Shown here piece by piece: positions 1 to 13,924 of a stretch of DNA of 27,500 nt. Positions within the stretch are counted from its first letter, which is position 1. Every line of letters starts with the position of its first letter. Position numbers and translations under genes: made by a program. The DNA is from Anaeromyces robustus. Its lineage: Eukaryota > Neocallimastigomycota > Neocallimastigomycetes > Neocallimastigales > Neocallimastigaceae. The stretch lies in the NCBI GenBank assembly GCA_002104895.1, contig MCFG01000343.1, positions 37,501-65,000 on the forward strand. Direction: 5' to 3'. The notes beneath the pieces are model-generated. The model did not search any database. It was not told the DNA's origin and saw nothing but the letters and a program-made list of their open reading frames with translations.

Positions 1-159
1 TTATGCATATTAAATAATATTATAATATTATATTATTATTCTGTATTATTAATACTATTTCTATATTTATTAATATAGTTATTACAATTATTACTATTAT
101 TTTTATTAATAATTAATTATTAATTATTAATTATTAATTATTATTATTATTTATTATTA

Positions 160-203
<44 letters not shown>

Positions 204-751
204 CATTATTATTATTATTATTATTATTACGATTATAATTAAGATTATTCATATCTTTTTTATTATCTAAAAGATTATGATTATTATTATTATTATTATT
301 ACGATTATAATTAAGATTATTCATATCTTTTTTATTATCTAAAAGATTATGATTAACTATTATAATAAATATTATAAAATTATTAATCTAATACTAATTC
401 CCATATCAATTATTTTTACTTTATTATATTATTTAAATGGCTTCCTTATTAGTCATTTTAAGTTTTCAAATACATGTTTTGTGATAAAACAATATCCTTC
501 ATTATTCACTTTATAGATTTTGTAACTTTTTATAATCATTATTATATTATTATAATTATTATGTATATATTCATGCCCAAGGATTTTTATACATATAACA
601 AAAAAAAGTAAAGTAATAACTCAAAAACAATTCAAAGAACCATGACTTGTCACAATATTTTTATATATATCCAAATAAATAATTAAAATAACAAATTTAT
701 AATATCTTAAATATATAATTGAATCTAAATTTTAATTTTTTTTTTTTTTAC
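1..751. other. AT-rich left edge without an assignable gene
   Basis: This stretch lies 3' of the last visible SR-protein exon. It is probably the next intron of that gene, or intergenic DNA. I searched the minus strand for the conserved continuation of the second RRM (a D-L-K-D-like helix) and did not find it. The stretch holds an ATT-rich block at about 120-355 with two perfect 55-bp repeats, and a short minus-strand frame of 28 codons at 453-539 that I do not believe is a gene. Confidence 0.5.
229..355. repeat. Two perfect 55-bp direct repeats inside an ATT microsatellite
   Basis: Copies at 229-283 and 301-355 appear identical. They are separated by ATT triplets, giving a 72-bp period, exactly 24 codons. 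ATT triplets also extend leftwards to about 120. On the minus strand the unit stays open in one frame and reads as an Asn-rich 24-residue repeat with Leu-Leu-Asp and Lys-Lys-Asp cores. No start codon or exon can be attached to it. Confidence 0.85.
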
Positions 752-1581
752 CTGCCAGCTAATTTTTGAAGATAAATTTTCAACAAGTACTCTATAATTT
801 GTACGTTGAGGTGGTCCATATCTTTTTTTTTTTTTTTAAAAAAAAAATGTTTACATATATATATAAAATTTTAATACATAAATATATTAAATAAAAATTA
901 TATTATAATTTTACCTGTCACCACCTCTTCTATCATCTCTACGACTATCACGAGTTCTCTTTTCACCATGAGCAATTTCTACAGTAATTCTTTATATATT
1001 AATTCATAAAATTTAAAAAGCTTTATTATTAATTTAACCCTATAATAATTATTAATTTATAATTTCTTACGTACTTGTAACCCATAAACATATCACCATT
1101 ACTACCTTTGACTGCATCCTCAGCATCACGATAATCATTGAATTCCTTTTATATATTTTAAATGCTTTTAAGTATTGTATACTTAAATAGAAAACATTTT
1201 TTTAAAATGATATATTTTACTTACAACAAAGCCAAAGCCTTTTCAAAGTAATATAATATAAAAAAATATAAATGCTATTAGATAATATATTACTTATTTT
1301 AATTAGTTTAAAAAAAATTTATATTTCAATTCAATATCTTACCACATTCATATCTACTATTTCTACTATTTTTCAAATTTATTTCATTAATATCACCATA
1401 TCTTTTAAAATACTAAATATTATTATTTTTTATTTTTTATTAAATTAATAATAACATTACGTTAATGATAATTAATTTCAACCTTTTTATATATTAAGTA
1501 TAGAGAAATATTAACCTTTTCTACATCTTTTTCTGTGGCATCACGAGATAACCTTCCAATATAAATTCTAGAATTTGACAT
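752..1581 (-). CDS. SR splicing factor, SRSF4/5/6 type (3' part missing)
   Basis: Six exons on the minus strand (1516-1581, 1343-1412, 1225-1238, 1075-1145, 915-989, 752-821) join in phase to give 122 residues. The ATG at 1581 is followed at once by the RNP2 strand RIYIGRL, the usual N terminus of this family. The RNP1 core GFGFV is encoded almost entirely by the 14-nt third exon. An RRM1 end (ITVEIAHG), an Arg/Asp/Gly-rich linker and the opening of RRM2 (YRVLVENLSSKISWQ) follow, the typical two-RRM order of SRSF4/5/6 and fission yeast Srp2. Such proteins bind exonic RNA and promote spliceosome assembly in the nucleus. The frame ends at CAG|GTAAAA (exon end 752). The rest of RRM2 and any RS tail are not in the window, so the gene either continues left across an intron longer than 750 nt or is broken. 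Family call is firm; completeness is not. Confidence 0.85.
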
Positions 1582-3004
1582 TCTGCTTTAAAATTGAATT
1601 TCTTATTAAATTATAATTTTTATTTTCTATAATTATTATATTATTTATTAAATATTTAATAATTAATTATAAAAATAAATTTAATAATTAGAAAATATAT
1701 ATAAAAAGATCATTTAATATAATAAAAATTTCAATTTCATTTATATAGAAAATAATTTTTATCTACAATCAATTGGAAAAAAAAGTAATAATTTTATTTT
1801 ACTTTTATATGTTTTATAAAGTTAGTAAATTTAGTAATTCAACACTACAATTATTAAAAATATTTAAAAATACATAATATATAATTAAGAGTATGGAATT
1901 AAGAATGGAAGTAATAAATTTATCATGTATAAATTTATTGAATTGGTGAGTGAATGTATAATATTATATATAATTTTTTTGAATTACTTTAATGTAAAGA
2001 AATTATGATTAAAAAGTATAATATTATATAAAATTTCTTTTCTTTCTTTCTTTTTTTTTTTATTTAATAAAAAAAATAAATAAAATGAATTGAAATGATA
2101 TCATAAGTAAAAACAAGAAATTTTGGATATTAATTTAATTGAAATGATTTTTCTTTTTTTTTTTTTAAAAAAAAAAAAAAAAACTTCAATATTTTTCCAT
2201 ATATTTACCTTTTTTACAAAAATAAAAAAATTGTAATATTATATTATTATTAAAAATATATTTTTTATTATTATTAATTTCCTCAATTTACAATCAAAAT
2301 ACTTAAATTAGCTTTTAACAATTATTACTAAAGTAATCTTGCTTTTTATTTTATAAAAAATTAATTAATAATAAAATTAAAAAAAAATTAAAAAATATAT
2401 TAAATTTATTTAATATATTTTTTCTTTTAATGGAAAAAATAATATATAATTTTTTTAATACTAAATATTTCTCTAATAAAATATATTATTAAATAATTTA
2501 TAATTATTTATACACTTTTTCATATATATATTTATTTATTTATATATTTATTTATTTATATAGTTATTTATTTATTTTTTATATACTTTTTTTTATTTAT
2601 TTATTTATATATTATTTATATATTTATATATTTATTTATTTATTTATATACTTATTCATTTATTTATTTATTAATAAATTCTTTATTATCCAATAAAAAA
2701 ATAATATATTAAATTATATATTTAAAAATAAAGCAAAATAAAATACATGCTTTGCAATTAAAATTATTATATTACCCTTTAATATAATAATATTTAATTA
2801 AAAAAAATGACTGTAAAAAAAAAAATCTAAAAAAATGATAAGATAAATATTATTTAAATTTTTATTTATTTATTTTTTTATTTTTATTATAATATATGTT
2901 TTTTATTTCTATTTTTTTTAACTTAAAAATAAATAGTTTAATAGACTTTTATAATTTGATATTAATATTATTATTTATTCTAAATTGTTATATAATCTTC
3001 ATTT
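1582..3004. other. Intergenic, AT-rich
   Basis: This lies between the 5' end of the SR-protein gene and the 3' end of the MSP1 gene, both on the minus strand. It is dominated by A/T homopolymers and TTTA/TATA tandem tracts (about 2520-2690). I see no exon, RNA gene or recognisable promoter motif. It should contain the SR-gene promoter and the MSP1 polyadenylation site, but neither can be placed. Confidence 0.6.
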
Positions 3005-5460
<2,456 letters not shown>

Positions 5461-6297
5461 TGTACTACTTTTATTTATTTTAGAATTATTTTTATCCAAC
5501 TTTAAAATTTTTTTTTTTTTAATTTTTTATTTTTTAAATTTTTTTAATTTTTAAATTTTTTTCAACTGTTAATTTTATTTTTACTTTTTTTCTTAATTGA
5601 AAGTATTTTATCTTTATCAATAAATAAATTAAATGTAAAAAATGATTTGAAATGTGATTTTTAATGTTAAATAAGAATTCTTGTTATAATAAAAATTGTT
5701 TATTAATAGCAATTCTTTATTTTTCCTTTTAATTTATCTTTTGATTGATATATATAGTTCTTCTTTTATTTTATTTTATTATAATTATTATTAATTAATT
5801 TATTTATTTCTTATTTTTCTCTCCCTTAAAAAATATTCAAATTTTTCGAAATTTTACTTTAATTTTAATCTTAATACCAAAACAATATAAAATTTCGTTA
5901 TTTTAAAATGAATATCTATATATTTATAAAACAAATATAAAATTATAAAAATTAGTTAAAAAAACAACAATATTTAATTAAATATTACTATTAAACTGTT
6001 AATTTTTTTATATAAATAATTGAATTTTACCCTTTTTTCTTCATTTTTTAAAAAAAAAAAAAATTTTAAAAAAATTTTTTTATATATTAATCCAAAATTG
6101 AAATTTTATAATAAAATATTTGAAATTTTAAAAAAAAAAAAGTAAAAAAATTTCTAAATTTTAATTAAATCAATAATATAAATTTTCACATATATATATT
6201 AAATTTGGTAGAATATAGTTTATGGGGAAAAAACATATTTAAATAATTGGTTCACATGATTATCATCTTATAAAATTATTAAAAAATTATTTATAAA

Positions 6298-6330
6298 ATG
6301 ATCTATCACTAAAAATATGTGATAGTTCAT
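6298..6330. repeat. Imperfect inverted repeat, 12-bp arms
   Basis: The arms 6298-6309 and 6319-6330 are reverse complements except for one base. They flank a 9-base loop and centre on CTATCAC/GTGATAG. No T-run or gene end makes it a recognisable terminator. In DNA this AT-rich it may be chance, although these arms are less AT-rich than the surroundings. Confidence 0.5.
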
Positions 6331-6817
6331 TTTTAAGTAATTTTTAATTAAATCTTAGCAAAATAACATAATAAATATTTTTTATATAATAACTTTAAAT
6401 AATAAAATTTGGAAATGAATGTATGTGTATGTATGTGTTATATGTAGTATTATATATATTATACATTATATAAATTAGAAGAATTATTTATAATATTGAT
6501 TAAAATAGTTTTTTTGTAAATAATATATAAACTTTATAAAGAAAAAAAAACACGAATAATTTAATATTTATTGTTTTATAGTAAAATTCAATATAGTAAA
6601 TATAATTAATATATAATAATGATAGTAAAATAAATATATATAAATATATGTTAAAATTGCACTTTTTTATAATAAACCACTTAAAAATATTATAAATTAT
6701 TCGATAAAAATACATAAATATAAATATCTTTATCTTTTTCAGTATGCAATTTTTTATGTATCATAAATTAGTTAGTTTTTATTTTTTTAATTATATATAT
6801 ATTTTTTTAATTTGAAT

Positions 6818-7008
6818 TTGAAATTGAAATATTCACTACTAAAATGAAATGAAACAAAATAATATAAAATAAAATAAAATAAAATAAAATAAAATGAAAT
6901 GAAACAAAATAATATAAAATAAAATAAAATAAAATAAAATAAAATAAATTGAAATTGAAATATTCACTACTAAAATGAAATGAAACAAAATAAAATAAAA
7001 TAAAATAA
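6818..7008. repeat. 50-bp tandem repeat with AAAAT core and outer direct repeat
   Basis: Positions 6841-6890 and 6891-6940 are an exact 50-bp tandem duplication (AAAATGAAATGAAAC followed by AAAAT units). A third, partial copy begins at 6972. A 45-bp segment at 6818-6862, containing TATTCACTACT, recurs at 6949-6993. The long minus-strand frames here, rich in Phe, Tyr and Ile, are only translations of this repeat. Confidence 0.9.
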
Positions 7009-9299
7009 GAAAAAAAATATTGTATAACATAATACAATGTATTATAAATTATTTTTTAATAATTAAGATGATAGAATAGAATCCATGTATTTATATAATA
7101 GTTTAATTATTATTATTATTTATTGTTGTTTATTATTTATTATTTATTATTGTTATTATTATTATTTATTATTTATTATATATTAATTATTAATTATTAA
7201 TTATTAATTATAAATTATTATTATATTATTCATTATTATTTATAATATATTAATAATTGTTATTATTAACAATATTATTATTTATTACTTATTATTATTT
7301 TTATTATTATTATTATGAATTAATAGGAATATAATCGGGAAGTTTTTCATTAAAGATTTAATATTTCTAATCTTTTTAAAATTTTAAAGTTTGATTTTAT
7401 ATAATTTAAATGATATTAATAATTCCAAAATCACAACTTTTAAATTTTTTAAATATTAAATAAAGCTATAAATTTTAAAGAGTTGATTATTACTGCTTTA
7501 TTGTTATATATATAATAAAATTATGTATATGTTATTATAAATTATTTTTTTTTAAAATTTTATATATAAATTATGAATTTTAATTATTTTTTTTTTTTGC
7601 TAGTAGTTTTTTTTAAACTATAAAAAACATTCAAATAAATTTAATAGGAAATCTAATATTCTAGAATTTTTAATTTTTTATTGAAATTGCATTTAAATTT
7701 TAACAATAAATATATTTTGTTATTAATACTACTGTAATTCATTTTAAAAAATATTCCTTGTAATTATCAATATTTAAGTATTAATATATCATAAGAAGAA
7801 ATATTAAAGAGTTAATTTATATGTATATATATAAGAAAACAAAAAATTTTTCATATTTTATTTAAATCCTAGAAAGTTTAAATAGTTTAAATAAAAATTC
7901 ACCTATAAAATAAATCATATATCATTATAATCATATAAAAAAAAATAAAATTTTATAAATTAATAAAATTAATTTTTTTTTTTTTAATTTTCTATTAACC
8001 GTAATTATTATAATTTTATTTATTATAATATAAATTTTACCTAAAATCTCCTATTTAAATCCAATATTTATACTTTTTTTATTGTTGAAGTTAAAAATAA
8101 TATATATATTAATTAAGATTTACTTTTTTTTAAAAAAATATTATTCAAGTCATTTAGTTTAAATGCTTTGACTATAATATAACTAAAATATATTATATAA
8201 ACTTTTTATTGTTGTTTAACTTTGATTCTTTAGCAAAAGATTTAATTATATTAATGATTTAATGAAATAGAATGGAATTTTTTTAACCACTAAAATTTTT
8301 TGAAAATTCAAATTTTAATTAATAATAAATGAAATCAAAATTATATTTTTTATTGAAAAAATAAGGAAATTTAGAGGAAGGATAAGAAATCGTTTAATCA
8401 ATTTGTATATGAAAAGCTTCCTTCATATTTTTTAATATTTAAATTAAAAAATGATATAAAAATTTTAATGAATTATTTAAATTAAAAGTAAAAAAAAAAA
8501 TTTTTTTCCTTCTTTTACTTTTTATAAAGTTAAAAAAAATTTCCTTATTTTGTTTTATTTTTTATTATTCTTTTTTTTTTTTATTTTTTCATTTTTTTTT
8601 TTTTTATTTTTCTCTTTTACTTTTTTTTTTTATTTTTTTAATTTTTTTTATTTATTATTTATTTTTTTGTAATAAAATTTATATTGAAAAAGAGATAATT
8701 CATTTCGAGAATTGAAGAAGGATTTTTTAATAAATTGTAAAATATCATTTAATAAAATAAATCTCATATTAAAATATCATTAAAATTTTAAAGATAAAAT
8801 AAAGAAATCAAATAAATGAAAAAAAAAAATCAGTTATAAAGAAAAAAATAAGATATTTATATATACTTAATATTAGGATAATATAAATGAAAAAATATTT
8901 TTAATATTATTAATTTATAATAAATAATAATTCTCAAGAGAATAAAGAATAAAAAAGTTATAAATTAGTTTTTTTTATACGAATTAAAAAAATAATTATT
9001 ATATGAAATATAGAAATGAAATGATAAGAAATATAATAGTTAATTTTAATAATTAATAGATTCTATATAATATATTTATTACTTTTTTGTAATGATAAAA
9101 AAAATAAAAAATAATAAAAAATAATAAAAAATTTAAAATTATAATATTAATTATAAATATTAATATATATTTTTATATATTATAATAATTATTATTATAA
9201 AAATAGTAAATTAAAAAATTATAGCTTTTGGATATATAAAAAAGGGAATTTTTTTTATATAATTTACCCTTTTATATTAAAATCTTATAAACATTAAAA

Positions 9300-10188
9300 A
9301 TGGGTTGTGGTGCTTCTAAAGTATCAAATCAAACAATTTCACCAGTTGAAAGTGAAAATTTAAATGAGAATAAGTCCAAAGCTATAAACAATGTCCTTAC
9401 TTCAACTCAAAATACCTCTTCCCCAAATATTTCAGATTCTTCCAATATAAATACCCAAACTCCATCATCTACCACTGATTCAAAGAATGAAAATCAAACC
9501 CAACCAACTTCTTCTTCTAATGCTAATGAAAAAGAAGTATCACATCAATTAAAAAAGTCATCATCCACTCCTCTTGCAGTAGATAAATCCAATAAAAAGT
9601 CAGAATCATTATTTAAATCAAAATCAAGAGTTTCGTTGCTTGATCCTCTTAATAAAAATGATGATATCAATAAGAGCACAGAAACTCTACGAATAATAAA
9701 TGATTCTTCATTATATTCGAAAAATAAGAATAATTCTTCAAATAATTTATTAAATAGTAATTACGGAAGTAGTAAGTATTCACTGAAAAAATAATTTAAT
9801 TTAGAGGAAGGAATTTAAATGTTATAAATGAATACTAAATCAAGAAAAATTTAAATTAAAAAACATTTAAAAATAATATATATTTATTTTCTTTGAATTG
9901 AAATAATAAATATTAAATAACTAATAATATATTATTATTATTATTATTATTCAATATATTTATATTATTGATTATTATTAGAAATAATATTTATTAAAAA
10001 ATATAAATTATATGATGATGAATCAAGTAATTATATATTAAACATAAAAATAAATATTCAAAATAAAAAAAAAATTTAAAATATAAAGCAAACAATAAAA
10101 ATATCGCTAAAAATAAAAAAATAATATTTATAATATTTATAATAATAATAATTATAACAACAACAACGACAACAACAACAACAACAAC

Positions 10189-10243
<55 letters not shown>

Positions 10244-11071
10244 AAACAAATAAATATATAATTAAAAATATTAATAATTATAATTATATATATTATATAA
10301 TTTATTTCTAATATTTAAATTAGATGAAAAGAAAGGATTATCTCAATCATCTTCAGAAGCAACATTAACTAATCAAAATTCATCTGATTCCATTGGAAAA
10401 CTATCGTTAACTTCATGTAATAATAAAAAATATATAATATTTAATTAAATATATCTTAATCATAATTAAATATTAAATTAAATATTAATTCAAATTTTTT
10501 ATATATTATAGCATTTACTCCATTACCAGCTATTGAACAAAAAACTACTTTAAAATCTATATCTTTTGAAATTCCATTAGATGAAAGCATGATTTGTAAA
10601 ACAGTAAGGCCAAGTTTCAAGGGAAGTTTACCAAAATTACATATATCTCAAGATGAAATAAAAAGAAAGATAGGAAATGTAGATTCAAAATGGAGGGTTA
10701 GTTTTAAATATTTTCGAATATTTTAAAAAAAATATATATATCAATATTAATATTGTAAATAATTTTTATAACATATATTATTATTACTATATTTGAAACA
10801 ATAGGATATAAATGTAACAAAGAATGGATATAAGAAAAAAGGACCAGTTGATGAAGAAAAATTAAAGGCATTAAAGAAACGTCTTTTAGAAAAAGAAGCA
10901 GAAGCCGCTATGAATCGTCAAAGAGAATTAGATAAATTAAAGGCTAAACTTGAAAAAGCTCAAAAGCATGCTTTAAAGGTACAAGAAAGAAAACGTAAAT
11001 TGGAAGCAGAATGGATGGCAAAAAGTAAAAGCAATTTAGAAATGTCTTCTAATATTAACTATATCTCTTGA
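9300..11071 (+). CDS. MGC-type lipid-anchored protein with stathmin-like coiled coil
   Basis: Four exons (9300-9771, 10324-10416, 10512-10696, 10805-11071) join in phase to 338 residues, ending in TGA. The N terminus MGCGASK fits an N-myristoylation signal with adjacent palmitoylation (Gly2, Cys3), suggesting membrane targeting. Residues about 8-195 are Ser/Asn/Thr-rich and look disordered. From about 200 a short beta-like segment (SISFEIPLDE) precedes a helix (ISQDEIKRKIG) and a long charged helix (about 265-325, Lys/Glu/Ala-rich). This is the order of stathmin-domain proteins, which bind tubulin. As remembered, human STMND1 also begins MGCG. Stathmin membership is an inference from architecture; a generic lipidated coiled-coil protein is the alternative. 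Intron 1 (552 nt) is full of triplet repeats. CFAP57 lies downstream on the same strand. Confidence 0.7.
10159..10256. repeat. AAC, AAT and AAAT tracts in intron 1
   Basis: A compound microsatellite lies in the first intron of the stathmin-like gene. AAC triplets (with one GAC variant) pass into AAT triplets and then AAAT tetranucleotides. A separate ATT run of opposite orientation lies at about 9928-9950 in the same intron. Confidence 0.85.
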
Positions 11072-12943
11072 AAAAAATATTTTTTTTTTTTTTAATTTTT
11101 TTAATATAAATAATATATAATACATACAATTATTCAATTCTTTTGTTATTTCATCTTTCAATATTTTATTATTTTAATTTTTTTTTACATTATATTTTTT
11201 TTAATTATTATTTATTAATCATTTTGCAATTTCCAATTTTCAATTTTAATTTTGCAATTTCAATTATCATTTTCATTTATCTGTGCAATTTTAATTTAAA
11301 ATATTCATTATTATTTCTTGTAAAAACATAATTTAAAATAATTATATAAAAAAAAAATAGATCTATTTTTTTGTCATTTAATAATATATATTCATTTTAA
11401 AAAAAAAGATAAAAAGAATTCATATTAATAATGATTATATATATATAATATATATGAAGTAAAAAAAAAAAGCTAATATTAATAAAATTGTAAATATTTA
11501 TTAAATATTATTACATATATATTTTTTTTATTATTTTGTATTGGTATTATTTATATTCTAAAAATTACTATAATTTTAATAAATTATCATATAAAAGTTT
11601 AAAAAAGTTTTCTTTCCCTGTTTTCATGTTTTCAAATGTATATATATTAAATATCTTAAATAATTATTTCGCTTATTTTGTTTTTTCTATTATATCATTT
11701 AATATTAATACTATAATAATAACATTAAATGATACTAAAAAATAATTAACTTTGTTATTGACTCATTAAAAATAATTTTAAAGGTTATTTTTTCATTATT
11801 ATTTTTATTGTACTGAAAATTTGTTTATACCAGTACTGAAATAGCTAATCTAAATAAAAAATAAATAGTTTTTTATTTATTAAAAAATATCAAAAGATCA
11901 TATAGTTGTTGATCATATTATATAGAATTATACCTAGTTCATTATTTAATATATCTTTAAACTTAATAAGTATTATAGAATTTGTTCTATAATTAAATTT
12001 AATAAAATTATTATAATTTTTTTAGGATTAAATGTATAAAACGTAATAGAATTAAATATTTTATAATAAAAATCAATAAATAAATAAATCAATCAATAAA
12101 TAAATTATATAAATATAATATATTACAATTATAAAACGATAAATAATTAATAATTTTTTATTAATATGACTACAAACAAGCATTATAATAATGATAAATA
12201 ATTAATAGTTTTCTTATTAATATAATGACTATAAACAAGCATTATATTAGTACTGTCATAAAATATTTTTTTATTTATCTTTTTTTAAATTTTCATTTAC
12301 TAAAAATATTTTTTACCAAAAATTTAAAAAATCTTTTTTTTAATTTTAGGATAAAGTTTAATTGATTAAAAAATATGTGTTAAATTAATTATTTTAATTA
12401 ATTTTCAATATATTACAATATATAATAAATAAATTTGTAAATGTAATTATTATATATAAAGAATATTAAATATATATATATATACCTATATTGGAATTTT
12501 TTTAAAATATTTATATATTTTCCATTTGAATATTATAACTTCATTTAACACATTGAAATTTTTTTCGAAACCATTTATATTTTTTTAAAATATTTAATAC
12601 AATTATCATATATTAGATATATAATACAATTGATAAAAGAATTATTCATTTACAACATTTTCATTTATACATTTATATTATATTATTTTATTATTTTTAT
12701 TATTTGTCATTCAATAAATATTATTTTTTTATTAATCATCATAATTCTTTCATTCATTCAGTATTTAGTACTCAATAATCTACATATATAAGATCAATAA
12801 CATTCATATTATATTAATTTATACAACATAATAATTATATAATCATTTTTATTTAAAAAATCATTTAATATAAAATAATCAAAATAATTGGAAAAATCGT
12901 AAATAATTTTCATATTTTTACATGTATATAATACTTTTACAAT
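11072..12943. other. Intergenic, 1.9 kb
   Basis: This is AT-rich DNA between two plus-strand genes. It holds an imperfect direct repeat of about 50 bp (12138-12247), several small inverted repeats near 11890-12000, and TA-rich runs. The short plus-strand frames at 11143-11331 and 11536-11745 are hydrophobic, low-complexity and lack conserved motifs, so I do not call them genes. The CFAP57 promoter must lie at the right end. Confidence 0.6.
12138..12247. repeat. Imperfect 55-bp direct repeat
   Basis: Two adjacent copies (starting at 12138 and 12193) share GATAAATAATTAATA, then TATTAATAT and ACAAGCATTATA. They differ by a few substitutions and a two-to-three-base insertion. The likely origin is an old tandem duplication. 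No function is visible. Confidence 0.75.
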
Positions 12944-13893
12944 ATGTCTATTGCTGCAGTTGCTCATGAGTAAAAATTTAAATTAATAAAATAATATAAT
13001 TATTATTCCTTAAAATAAATATAATGTTAATTTTTTCATTATTATTATGTTTATTACAAAAATAATTTTTTCATTAGACGTATTTATGGTATTAACAATA
13101 ATGTAAATTTTAATGCTGCTTTTTCAACCAGCGATGAAATTCTATTCACTACAGGAACATGTATTATTCGTTATGACATAAATAAAAAAAAACAGGTTTT
13201 TTTAATGGGAAGTCAGAACTGTATTGAAATTACAGCTCTTGCAATTTCTTATAGTAGACGATTTATAGCATTTTCTGAAATTACTGATAAACATGTTCAA
13301 ATTATAATATATGATTTAAGATTAATGGTTATTGTGAAAAGTATTATTGTTGATAAATTACAAAAATTAACGGTATTGGAAAAAAATTTATTAAAATAAT
13401 ATATTATAAATATATATATAAATATAATTATATATAATAATTATATATAATTATATAATAAATTTTTAATAATATTCATGTTTAAATATTCATTTTTTTT
13501 ATATATTTATATAAATTTAATTATTGGATATGTATGAAATAGAAAATAATTATTTTAAAATTTTCAGAAGATGATAAATATTTATATGTTCAAACAGGAG
13601 CTCCAGATTGGAAAATTTATCAATATAAATTAGATAAAACAGTATTATCTATGGTCATTGAAAATTTACCTCCATCTTTTCATCCATCACTTTTAGAAGA
13701 TCCAAAGTATAATGATAATGATTATGTATATGAAATGAATATTAATAAGGATCCCAAATATCTAATATCAGTTGTAGGAAAAGGATATTTAAGAATATAC
13801 GGATTTAAAAAAGGATCTTATGATTTTATTGATGTAGTACCACCAAACAAATCAACTGTAAGTATATAAGAAATCAAAGTGATTAATTTAAAT

Positions 13894-13924
<31 letters not shown>

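Larger units (their letters stand above)
5461..9299. other. Long divergent intergenic region, 3.8 kb
   Basis: This separates the divergently transcribed MSP1 (minus) and stathmin-like (plus) genes and must hold both promoters. The sequence is almost only A and T, with homopolymers, ATT tracts (about 7105-7315), TA runs and a 50-bp tandem repeat near 6818-7010. I found no split exon with conserved protein signal and no tRNA or rRNA on either strand. The short frames that occur are translations of simple repeats. A TTTACCCTTTT string about 25 nt before the downstream ATG recurs near 6027, but I cannot assign it a role. Confidence 0.6.

Noticed and set aside
453-539. Minus-strand 28-codon frame with fairly complex sequence (KVNNEGYCFITKHVF)
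   Set aside because: It is too short, no splice sites link it to the SR gene in phase, and it does not match the expected RRM2 strands.
5461-5499. Upstream in-frame extension of MSP1 from a TTG
   Set aside because: It is not an ATG. The first ATG at 5460 gives a normal family length.
6500-7037. Minus-strand Phe/Tyr/Ile-rich frames
   Set aside because: They are translations of AT-rich repeats, including the 50-bp tandem repeat. They contain no conserved motif.
9772-9794. Read-through of the first exon of the stathmin-like gene to a stop at 9794
   Set aside because: A canonical GTAAGT donor at 9772 and in-phase downstream exons explain the rest of the protein better.
11143-11745. Two plus-strand hydrophobic frames
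   Set aside because: They are low-complexity translations of poly-T-rich DNA with no homology or splice context.
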